Positions 56,561 to 64,000 of a stretch of 64,000 bases of DNA are shown piece by piece. The first letter of the stretch is position 1; every line of letters starts with the position of its first letter. Where the stretch lies: the NCBI GenBank assembly GCA_016716125.1, contig JADJWZ010000002.1:248001-312000 (forward strand), in the 5' to 3' direction. The translations under genes and the position numbers were made by a program. The notes below the pieces were generated by a model, which had not been told where the DNA came from, ran no database searches, and was given only the letters and a program-made list of their open reading frames with translations. This stretch comes from Ignavibacteria bacterium. GTDB taxonomy: Bacteria > Bacteroidota > Ignavibacteria > Tepidaquicellales > Tepidaquicellaceae.

Positions 56561-57127
56561 ATGGAAATTAAAAGTATTCATAGCGAGTTTCACAAAATTC
56601 TGTTCAACTTCATTTCTCTCCGCGTAAAAAACCGGGATGATGCAGCCGATATTTTGCAGGAAGTATTTATAAAAATTGCTGCAAAAATAAATACACTGAG
56701 TGAGAGTGAAAAACTGAAGAGCTGGATATTTGCAATCACACGAAATGCAATTATCGATTACTACCGTAAGAACGCGAACAGCATACGCACTGACATTACG
56801 GATAAAATTATAAATGAAATGAAAGATGAAACTGATGAGGATGCAACCAAAGGTTTAGACAAATGCCTGAAAGGATTTATCCAAAAACTTCCCGAAGAAT
56901 ATCGTGATATAATTATCGACAGTGAAATAAAAGGGATCAAACAAAAAGACCTTACAGAGAAATACAATCTGGCTTATCCGTCAGTGCGTTCACGCGTGCA
57001 GCGCGGGAGAAGCAGATTAAAGGAAATGCTCTTGAATTGCTGCAGGATAGAAGCTGACAGCAGAGGAAATATCTTAGAAGCCGAATGTAAAACCAAATGC
57101 AGCGATGACTGCAGAAACAGTAAATAA
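56561..57127 (+). CDS. sigZ: RNA polymerase sigma factor SigZ
   Basis: 188 residues. Region 2 has KNRDDAADILQEVFIKIAAK and LKSWIFAITRNAIIDYYRKN; region 4 has KLPEEYRDIIIDSEIKGIKQ and SVRSRVQRGRSRLKEMLL. After it a Cys-rich tail (NCCRIEADSRGNILEAECKT and KCSDDC, five Cys) follows the SigZ type, where an RG-containing tail succeeds sigma region 4. It is ECF-like and directs RNA polymerase to a regulon unknown here. The Cys tail could bind metal or redox-switch the factor (inference). It heads a cassette with a Cys-rich peptide 69 bp downstream. No anti-sigma gene is seen. Confidence 0.88.
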   Translation: MEIKSIHSEFHKILFNFISLRVKNRDDAADILQEVFIKIAAKINTLSESEKLKSWIFAITRNAIIDYYRKNANSIRTDITDKIINEMKDETDEDATKGLDKCLKGFIQKLPEEYRDIIIDSEIKGIKQKDLTEKYNLAYPSVRSRVQRGRSRLKEMLLNCCRIEADSRGNILEAECKTKCSDDCRNSK

Positions 57128-57196
57128 TACTGCATCATTTTTTTATCCCTCCGTCTATCAGAGTGAAAACAATTTATTCACTTTAAAAAAATCAAA

Positions 57197-57409
57197 ATGA
57201 AAAACGAGATCACTGAACCATTAGTGAAAAACACCTTCACTAAAACCGAAAGCAAAAACACAAACTTAAATTCGGGATGCTGCGGCGGAGAGCCGGAAGT
57301 TAACACCAACGCCTGCTGCAAACTTGACGAAGAAAAAAAAGCAGAAGGCGGATCAGGCTGCGGGTGTAACACTCCGGAAAGTAAAGATGCGAAAGCATCC
57401 TGCTGTTAA
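57197..57409 (+). CDS. Cysteine-rich 70-residue peptide in the sigZ cassette
   Basis: Eight Cys in the last 43 residues, at 28/29, 40/41, 55, 57 and 69/70 (GCCGG, ACCK, GCGCN and the terminal SCC). The first 26 residues have no Cys and are rich in Thr, Asn, Lys and Glu. There is no signal peptide or membrane segment. It is too regular to be chance and is flanked by sigZ (69 bp) and a methyltransferase (48 bp). It may be a metallothionein-like metal or metalloid chelator or, less likely, a modified-peptide precursor with a 26-residue leader. No family is firmly recognised. Confidence 0.72.
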   Translation: MKNEITEPLVKNTFTKTESKNTNLNSGCCGGEPEVNTNACCKLDEEKKAEGGSGCGCNTPESKDAKASCC

Positions 57410-57457
57410 ATTTTTTTTTAAAAACTTATTATTTACAAATTAAAACAAAATAAAAAA

Positions 57458-58270
57458 ATGATACAAGAAGCAATACTGGAACACAATATGAAAGCAGCCC
57501 TTACGTGGGGATCTGGCGGAATTAATTATGACAGAATCAGTCATTCGATCTCTGACGCAATTGAGCATTGTGTAAACCGGCTCAATCCATTACAGGGAGA
57601 AAAAATTCTGGACATTGCCACCGGCACCGGATGGGCTGCAAGACTACTCGCAAATCGTGATGCAATAGTAACGGGAGTAGATATAGGCTTTGAGTTAATA
57701 GAGGCGGCGGAAAAACTTTCCGGTGATTCAAAATTGATAATCGATTATGAAGTAGGTGATGCAGAAGCGTTGTCTTTTCCTGACAGGAGTTTTGATGCAG
57801 TTGTTTCAACTTTCGGAGTAATGTTTGTAAACGATCCTGAATCTGCCGCTGCTGAAATGGCAAGAGTTATTAAACCCGGAGGTAGACTTGGATTAACAAC
57901 ATGGTCTCCTGAAGGCAGTATTTACGAGCTCTTTAAAATAATGAAACAATATCAGCCAACGAATGGAACTCCGCCGCCATCACCATTTTTATGGGGAGCA
58001 AAGGAAAGAATACTGGAACTGCTTGATCCGGCATTTGAACTGAAATTCGAAACCGGCGTCACTTACCTGAGAGAACCCGATGGCACGGCAGTTTGGAATT
58101 TATTTGTCGAGAGCTATGGACCTACAAAAATGTTAGCAGCATCATTAGATGACAAACAGAAAAAAGATTTAATGGAAGATTTTATTTCATTCCATGAAAG
58201 CTTTAAATCTGACCTTGGCGTTGCAATGCCGCGGGAGTATCTGGTGACAATAGGGACACGCAGGGATTAG
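57458..58270 (+). CDS. Class I SAM-dependent methyltransferase (UbiE/Methyltransf_11 type)
   Basis: 270 residues. SAM motif I is LDIATGTGWAARLLANR, the ribose acidic residue follows in VTGVDIGFELIEAAEKL, and later motifs are GDAEALSFPDRSFDAVV and ARVIKPGGRLGLTTWSPEG. It has a single Cys and so lacks the Cys trio of ArsM-type arsenite methyltransferases. It is the last gene of the sigZ cassette, closed by a hairpin at 58316. The acceptor could be a small molecule or the Cys-rich peptide (inference). Confidence 0.85.
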   Translation: MIQEAILEHNMKAALTWGSGGINYDRISHSISDAIEHCVNRLNPLQGEKILDIATGTGWAARLLANRDAIVTGVDIGFELIEAAEKLSGDSKLIIDYEVGDAEALSFPDRSFDAVVSTFGVMFVNDPESAAAEMARVIKPGGRLGLTTWSPEGSIYELFKIMKQYQPTNGTPPPSPFLWGAKERILELLDPAFELKFETGVTYLREPDGTAVWNLFVESYGPTKMLAASLDDKQKKDLMEDFISFHESFKSDLGVAMPREYLVTIGTRRD

Positions 58271-58315
58271 TAGTATTCATACCCTGTGAAATGTCCGAAG
58301 TAATTTATACAAAAC

Positions 58316-58345
58316 AAAGCCGCAGTGTTTTTCCACTGCGGCTTT
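58316..58345 (+). terminator. Terminator hairpin of the sigZ cassette
   Basis: A perfect 12-bp stem AAAGCCGCAGTG / CACTGCGGCTTT with a 6-nt loop, 45 bp after the methyltransferase stop. The T-tail is limited to the TTT inside the stem. Confidence 0.78.
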
Positions 58346-58412
58346 GAGTGTTTAAAAAAGCATGTTTCTGTATTACACTATTAAAGAAATTTGTGTCATG
58401 AATCTCACTTCT

Positions 58413-58675
58413 GATTGGATTTCCGCTAGGAGCACACGGGAATGACAATCAAGAAAATTCATAAATCGGAACTTGAAACTCGTTCTTGATTGGATTCCCG
58501 CCAGGTGCACACGGGAATGACAATCAAGAAAATTCATAAATCGGAACTTGAAACTCGTTCCTGATTGGATTCCCGCCGGGAGCATGCGGGAATGACAATC
58601 AAAAAAATTCGTAACTTGAAACTCGTTACTGATTGGATTCCAGCCAGGAGCACGCGGTAAAGACAATCAAAATAT
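58413..58675. repeat. Tandem array of palindromic repeats, 75-75-68 bp period
   Basis: Four copies of GATTGGATTCCCGCC … GCGGGAATGACAATC begin at 58413, 58488, 58563 and 58631. They are separated by a shared spacer (AAATCGGAACTTGAAACTCG). The repeats are of the same family as 16713-16911. A spurious minus-strand ORF (58373-58666) is made of these repeats. Confidence 0.88.
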
Positions 58676-58679
58676 ATAT

Positions 58680-58707
58680 TAACTACTAACTATTAACTAC
58701 TAACTAT
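58680..58707. repeat. Heptanucleotide repeat, TAACTAC/TAACTAT x4
   Basis: Four units in 7-bp register, overlapping the stop codon of the minus-strand T9SS gene at 58704. Confidence 0.85.
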
Positions 58708-61700
58708 TTCACAATTATCATTCTCTTAATATCCCTAAACTCTCCCGACTCTATTCTGTAAAAGTACGCTCCGCTCGAGAGATTTGCAGCGTTGAAGTTT
58801 ATGCTGTAATTTCCTGCCGGCTTCTGCTCGTTTACAAGCGTCATTACTTCTTTTCCGAGGACATCATAAACTTTCAAAGTTACAATTCCCTGTTTGGGAA
58901 TTGAGAAGTTAATCTTTGTCGTCGGATTAAAAGGGTTAGGATAATTTTGTGACAATGAATATCTATCCGGAATAGCTGCAAATGAATTCGGTTCTATGTC
59001 CGTCAGTCCGTCTACAAAATCCATCGCGCCTTTTACAAATCTGTAAACTGGCGATCCGGGAGGACTGTCCGCTGCCCTTTTGAGCGACTCAATATCTACT
59101 GACATGACCGCTACGTTGAAAGTAGGGGAAAGGCGTCCTATTGAACTTAATGAATCAGGAAACGATCTGAATCTGTATAGTACATACAACTGATTTGCCG
59201 GAACGGATGTAGACTTAGCCAGTACATCAGGCCATGGGCCGGAAGTGCTGTCAAACTGGCCCGGGTTAAGAGTAACTCCTCTTAATCCAATTGTTCCGAT
59301 GCCGGGTCTGTCCGCCATGAATTGGAATCCGAGAGTACTTCTTGCAAATGCAGTATCCAAAAAATGTCGAACCGGTTCTGTCAAGATTGTATCCAACGTC
59401 TTCGGAGAATATTATCAGCCTTGACTTAACGGTGGATGTGCCTGACGCAAGATAAGACTTTATCGAATCTTTTACTACGTTTGACATCAGTGAAGTTCCT
59501 TCGCCGAGAAGCATAACTGTCTTGTAACCTCTGAGTGAAATTGAAGTAGTGCCAGTTGTATTTCCTCTCTTATTAAAAAGATCGTAAGTTGCGCTGAGAG
59601 TATTGAGATTACTAATAACTGAGTCTCTTGATATTCTGCAGTTTGTAACAGTCGAATCATACATAATCAGTATATCACCGCGCGACTGTCTTTTTAAAGT
59701 GAGCGCGAAATTCTGAGAAGCTTTAAGTGAATCGTTTGCATTGTAAGCCCATACCGACCATTGACCGACTGCAGAATCTCCGGGATTCAGACCGAGACCT
59801 GCAAGTATACCGTCAAGTCCGAAGTTTGTAAATGACAAAGTCGAATCGTAGCCGCCTGCATTTGACGGCAGAGTCAATACAACAGTTCCGATAGTCGGGC
59901 TGCCGAATTTCCATTTATATGTAGTGCCCTGTCCTGATCTTGACCAGTTGATATTTATAGTCGAAGTATTAAACGGTGAAGTTGTAATAGTCGTACCGCT
60001 CGGAGGTGAAGATAAATTAAAAGTTGTAAGTTCAGGAACACCTCTTTTTAACGTGATCGCTCTCGGTCCGTTCGCGGCTTTAAGCGAGTCATTATTCTGA
60101 TCATTTCTGAAAGCCCATACATCCCACTGACCTACGAGAGAATCTCCCTGCGCAAGTCCGATGCCAGCGAGCGCATTGTCTAACGCGCCTGCAGTAAGAG
60201 TCAGCAGATTTGTAGAAGAAGGTAGAGTAAGTATTCGCGGATTAGTGGTCGGACTTCCGAAAATCCATTTATATGAAGCTGTTGAAGCTGATGTATCCCA
60301 TGAAATATTTATAGGAGAATTTGAATTCGGGAATGATACAACTCTTGCTCCCGAAGGCGGCGACTGCAGATTAAAAACATTTAAAGGATAAGTAACTATC
60401 TGCATTGCTCCTGTCCATGCATTGTAAAAAGATGAAGCGCCTGCTTTATCATCAGCCCATATTGCAACTACTTTACCGACGCTTGCTGCAATGCCGATGT
60501 AATCGCCCATATAACCTCCGCCAAGTCCTGATGCGGGTTTCGGTCTGAAATGGTGATCGGCGACTTCAACGTCTGTAAAAGTAAATCCGCCGTCAATCGA
60601 TCTTGAAATAAAAACCGAACATGAATCACCTGAAGACGGGAAATCCCTGTTGTCATAATATACAATGTTCACACCACCGGCATCATCAACGCATACTGCC
60701 GGGAAGAACTGAACCTTTCCGTTATTAAGCGCATCCTGATTTACCCTGACTCCGGCTGACCATGTAACTCCGTTGTCAGTAGATCTTCGCAGAATAACAT
60801 CTGCATCGGAACCTGCAGGAGGCAGATTGAGCTGACTTGTTACAACATAAATCCATCCTCTTCTTGAGCCGTTTGTTTTGTCGATGGCAATTCTAGGGAA
60901 ACCGTTCGTTCTGATACCCCATCCGTTAAATGAAGTTGATCTGCTTCCGTTTACATCAAAAGCATTTTCGGTAGCAGTATATGAAACTCCGCCGTTAGTT
61001 GATTTTGCAACTCCGACGAAATCTTCAGTAAACGGAGCTGAAGTTACGCCTGCTGTCCAGACTACAAATACATTTCCGTCTGGACCGACTGCAACATCGT
61101 GACCCTGCGCATTGTGACCTGAAGGAGTTGCGTTTATAATTTCAGGAGTTTCCCACGTAACGCCGCTGTTAGTTGTTCTTGAAGCTCTGCCGTTAGCAGG
61201 ACTTGAACTAAAACTAGTCCACGCAAAATAACTGTTACCGTAAAAAGGACTCGTAGGGGAATCATCAGTGCCGGCAAGATTTTTATCTGCGCTGCCGTCA
61301 TTAACAACCTGATAAGTGGCAGACCAGGTCTGTCCGTTATCAGTGGAATAGTTTGCACCCATACCTGTTACTCCGCCGAAGTTAGTATTACTGGTCAGGT
61401 GCGTAAATAAGATAGTATTATTTTTATCAATAGTCGGACCGGGATCACCTCTCTGATCATTGAAATTCGGAGCGTTAATGGAATCGGAACCAATCCACGT
61501 CAAACCTCCGTCAGTAGATCTGTAAGAGCCTGAATTTATGAAAGATGACCTTGAAGCATTTGAAGAACCGAAAAGAAAACTTGGATTATTCGGATTTCTT
61601 ACAATGATGACTTCTGACTGAACAGTAGCAGTTGACGGCAATACTCTTACATTAGGAAACGTAGTAAGTACGCCAATGGGAGTAATGTTTATCCTTGGTG

Positions 61701-61872
61701 AATATGTAAATTGCTTAATGTCATTTCCGGTATATGGAAGAGGAGAATAATCTCCTGACATCATAGCCGGTGTTCGGGGATTATTCCATCTAGGATCATC
61801 ATCCTGGGATTTTTGTCCCATGAATATTACCGCAGATAATATAATTACCGAAAGCAGAAAATACTTTTTCAT
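58704..61872 (-). CDS. Secreted sialidase/BNR-like repeat protein with T9SS sorting domain (one frameshift)
   Basis: About 1,055 residues after joining. A signal peptide leads to an N-terminal BNR-like propeller (YRSTDGGLTW, YSTDNGQTW, RTTNSGVTW, STNGGVSY, RRSTDNGVTW). Two related beta-sandwich repeats follow (KWIFGSPTTNPRILTL and KWKFGSPTIGTVVLTL, each preceded by SPPSG). The C-terminal sorting domain starts NYPNPFNPTTKINFS. The long frame leaves the homology at a run of six A at plus 59359-59364; the frame ending at 58704 continues it (RHFLDTAFARSTLGFQF). The single-base change in a homopolymer suggests an indel. Function unknown; a cell-surface hydrolase or adhesin is possible. Confidence 0.85.
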
Positions 61873-61979
61873 TTAATTCCCTTTCTTTGGTTTGATTAAT
61901 TTATATTTAGATTGAACTTTTTTTGAAAAATTCTGAAAAGGATTTTTTACTCCGGATATTTTAAAAGGAAAGTAAAGTA

Positions 61980-64000
61980 TCATTTCAGCAGGAGCATTTT
62001 TTTTGTATCAATTAAATTCCCGTCAGCTCTCATCACATAGAAATAAACCCCGCTTGGAATTCCCGCTGCATTGAAAACAGTCTCATGGTTTCCGGAAGGT
62101 TTGTCTTCATTAACCAGTGTTAAAATTTGATTACCTAAAATATCATAAATCTTTATTTCTAAAAATGCTTTTTTTGTTAGATTAAATTTTATAACAGTAG
62201 AGGGATTAAACGGATTAGGATAATTCTGATGAAGCGTGTAATTGCTTTGAACAGCTGAATTAACTAAAACCGGTATGCTGCTTGCGGGATTTAAATACTT
62301 TGCGATAATTCCGTTGCCACCCGAGATCCAGCCTTCGTCATTATTTTTAAAATAAATTCCGAATAATCTGTCCACAAAATTATTGTCATCCTCTTCCGTC
62401 CAGCTCACGCCTGCGTTTGTGGATCTGTAAATGAATCCGAAATCACCGACAGCCCAGAAATTATCGATGCCGGAAATATGAATATTGTTCAGATAATTTC
62501 CCGGAGGAATGGTTTTTTCATTCCAGCTTGTACCGCCGTCAATAGTAAGAAAAATTTTATTGTTATAAGTAAAAGCAATGCCGGTGTTTTCGTTATAGAA
62601 ATCAATACCGCCGACTGTACTGCCGAAGTCACCTGTATGAGGCACAAACCAGTTATTTCCTGAGTCAGTAGTTTTATATATTTTCTTTTCCTGTGAAGAA
62701 TACCATCCGGTATTTGAATTTATAAACTGTATATCAGTAATTTCAAAATTCTGATCAGCTTGAATTGCTGCGGTTGTATTAAATCCGTCAGTTGTTTTTA
62801 TAAGCAGTCCTGAATCACCGCATACCCATCCGTTATTTTCATTAAAAAAATATAATGCATTAAGTGAACGCTGCGTATTGAGATTTACAGTTTCCCAGTC
62901 AGCTCCGCTGTTTGTTGTCTTAATTAATTTCCCCAAATATCCGGCGCAGTAGCCGGTATTTTCCGACGGCATTGAAATATTGAAAAGAAAATCATTTGTT
63001 GCTCCGGCCTGAGATCTGATCCAGTCAATACCGCCGTTAGTTGTTTTTACGAAACTTCCCTGACCGCCGCATCCGAATCCGGTGTTGTCATTAATGAAAT
63101 CGATCGAATAAATGAAATTCCTGAAACCGGAAGTTTTAACTGACCAGTTTAATCCGCTGTTCAAAGATTTCTGAATCGAACCTTTATTGCCAACGCTTAA
63201 TATATTTTCTGTACCGAAAGCCCTGACGGAATACTGAGCTTCTGAAGTAGATGAAGTAAGACCTGTCCAGTTCAGACCGCCGTTAGTAGTTTTGAAAATA
63301 CTTCCATAATCGCTTGATGCAAATCCGGTCAGTGCATCTCCGAATGAGATACAATAAAACCAGTAACCTGTCTGAGTGGAAGAGCCGGTCCAGCTTAGAC
63401 CTGCATTTGTGCTGCGGAGAATAGTTCCGTATGCTCCGCTGATAAAAGCGTTAAGCGAATCCCTGAACATTATATCAAAGAAATAATTATTGTTCCCGGT
63501 ATTGATCTGCTGCCATGTCTCTCCGTAATCAGCTGATCTTGCATAGGCTCCGTTAAGTCCGGCGGCAAGAAAAACATTTTCGTAAACTGCACAGCTTGTA
63601 AGCGACCTTGTAATGTTCGTTTGTTTTCTTTCAAAAGTATTTCCTCCGTCAGTTGTTTTCATAACAATTCCGGTATCACCAACAATAATGCCGGTATTTG
63701 CATCCAGGAATCTGACGCAGAATAAGTTTCCGGTAGTACCTGAAATTATTTCATCCCAAATCACTCCGCCATTTGTTGTTTTAAAAATCGATCCGTAAAG
63801 ACCGCAAGCCCATCCGCTGTTTTCATCATTGAAAGACAGAGAACGGATACTCTCTTTAGTTTTAGTTTTATTGACTTTCCAGGTGTCACCGCCGTCGGTA
63901 GTTTTTATGATCGTGCCGCCGTCACCGCATGCGTATCCCGTGCTGCTGTTTATGAAATGAGAACCGAATAGAATATTTCCCTGAGGAAGCGGATTTTGCC
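61980..64000 (-). CDS. YCF48-repeat protein with T9SS sorting domain, 5' end beyond window
   Basis: The frame is open to the right edge (…PLPQGNILFGSHFIN…), so the GTG at 63764 is not the start. Repeats of the G.I.KTTNGG..W type fill it (SIFKTTNGGLNW, SFVKTTNGGIDW, KLIKTTNSGADW, LLIKTTDG). The C-terminus is a T9SS type A domain (LHQNYPNPFNPSTVIKF … IPSGVYFYVMR … KKMLLLK). It is probably a secreted, surface-anchored propeller. It is co-directional with the 58704-61872 gene, 107 bp upstream of it. The N-terminal signal is outside the window. It resembles the 6051 gene. Confidence 0.9.
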   Translation of the reverse strand, partial: QNPLPQGNILFGSHFINSSTGYACGDGGTIIKTTDGGDTWKVNKTKTKESIRSLSFNDENSGWACGLYGSIFKTTNGGVIWDEIISGTTGNLFCVRFLDANTGIIVGDTGIVMKTTDGGNTFERKQTNITRSLTSCAVYENVFLAAGLNGAYARSADYGETWQQINTGNNNYFFDIMFRDSLNAFISGAYGTILRSTNAGLSWTGSSTQTGYWFYCISFGDALTGFASSDYGSIFKTTNGGLNWTGLTSSTSEAQYSVRAFGTENILSVGNKGSIQKSLNSGLNWSVKTSGFRNFIYSIDFINDNTGFGCGGQGSFVKTTNGGIDWIRSQAGATNDFLFNISMPSENTGYCAGYLGKLIKTTNSGADWETVNLNTQRSLNALYFFNENNGWVCGDSGLLIKTTDGFNTTAAIQADQNFEITDIQFINSNTGWYSSQEKKIYKTTDSGNNWFVPHTGDFGSTVGGIDFYNENTGIAFTYNNKIFLTIDGGTSWNEKTIPPGNYLNNIHISGIDNFWAVGDFGFIYRSTNAGVSWTEEDDNNFVDRLFGIYFKNNDEGWISGGNGIIAKYLNPASSIPVLVNSAVQSNYTLHQNYPNPFNPSTVIKFNLTKKAFLEIKIYDILGNQILTLVNEDKPSGNHETVFNAAGIPSGVYFYVMRADGNLIDTKKMLLLK

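Noticed and set aside
57458..58270. Calling the cassette methyltransferase ArsM
   Set aside because: It has only one Cys and lacks the conserved Cys set needed for arsenite methylation.
58373..58666. Minus-strand 97-codon open frame with internal amino acid repeats
   Set aside because: It consists entirely of the tandem palindromic DNA repeats; the peptide repeat mirrors the DNA period.
58413..58675. CRISPR-like array
   Set aside because: The spacers are identical to each other, the repeats are long palindromes, and no cas gene is present; it is a tandem repeat.

Overview
The window looks like a chromosomal segment of a low-GC Bacteroidota/Chlorobiota-group bacterium, most likely the class Ignavibacteria. 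Four secreted beta-propeller proteins end in, or run towards, a type IX secretion (T9SS) sorting domain of the NYPNPFNPST type. Many have YCF48/BNR or SBBP repeats, start codons are often TTG, and intergenic DNA is rich in palindromic repeats. No rRNA, tRNA or CRISPR array was seen by eye. Taxonomy is inferred from gene style, not from a marker gene.

Left part (1-16.6 kb): an accessory zone. It holds an IS transposase cut by the left edge, then an arylsulfatase, a MATE exporter, a YCF48-repeat T9SS protein, an SBBP-repeat T9SS protein, a REP-associated transposase (RAYT) and an XRE-ImmA regulator, all broken by frameshifts. Inside it sits an intact nitrosative-stress block at 11.3-14.8 kb: an Rrf2 Fe-S regulator with a palindromic site upstream, the Fe-S repair protein RIC, a NirK-like three-cupredoxin membrane protein with altered active-site residues, and a small membrane protein. 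The RAYT is surrounded by REP hairpins that carry its expected 5' GTAG tag.

Middle part (17-50 kb): mostly intact housekeeping and metabolic genes. These are an SDR, the methylmalonyl-CoA mutase large subunit, the fabD-DUF3109-fabG operon, acs (one frameshift), an acyl-CoA ligase-like enzyme, an orphan peptide-binding lipoprotein, two GNATs, dinB, an EamA transporter abutting rarA, an M1 peptidase, a CrtC-like protein facing an acyltransferase, ggt, nadE, the run dsbD / DUF5683-like / truA / DUF5683-like, and the minus-strand run clpC-fabH-ispE.

Right part (50-64 kb): a bacilliredoxin, a serine hydrolase with a small partner, a VOC protein, an aromatic amino acid decarboxylase, an SMR exporter, a methyltransferase, and then a compact cassette: sigZ, a 70-residue peptide with eight cysteines ending in Cys-Cys, and a methyltransferase, closed by a terminator hairpin. 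Two large minus-strand T9SS proteins finish the window, the last running off the right edge.

Three things stand out beyond gene content. First, the SigZ / Cys-rich peptide / methyltransferase cassette. Second, the NirK-like fusion with a predicted Gln axial ligand and no canonical catalytic Asp or His. Third, the intergenic architecture: REP hairpins with covarying stems, and tandem repeats of different sequence that nearly all share a 7-bp period.
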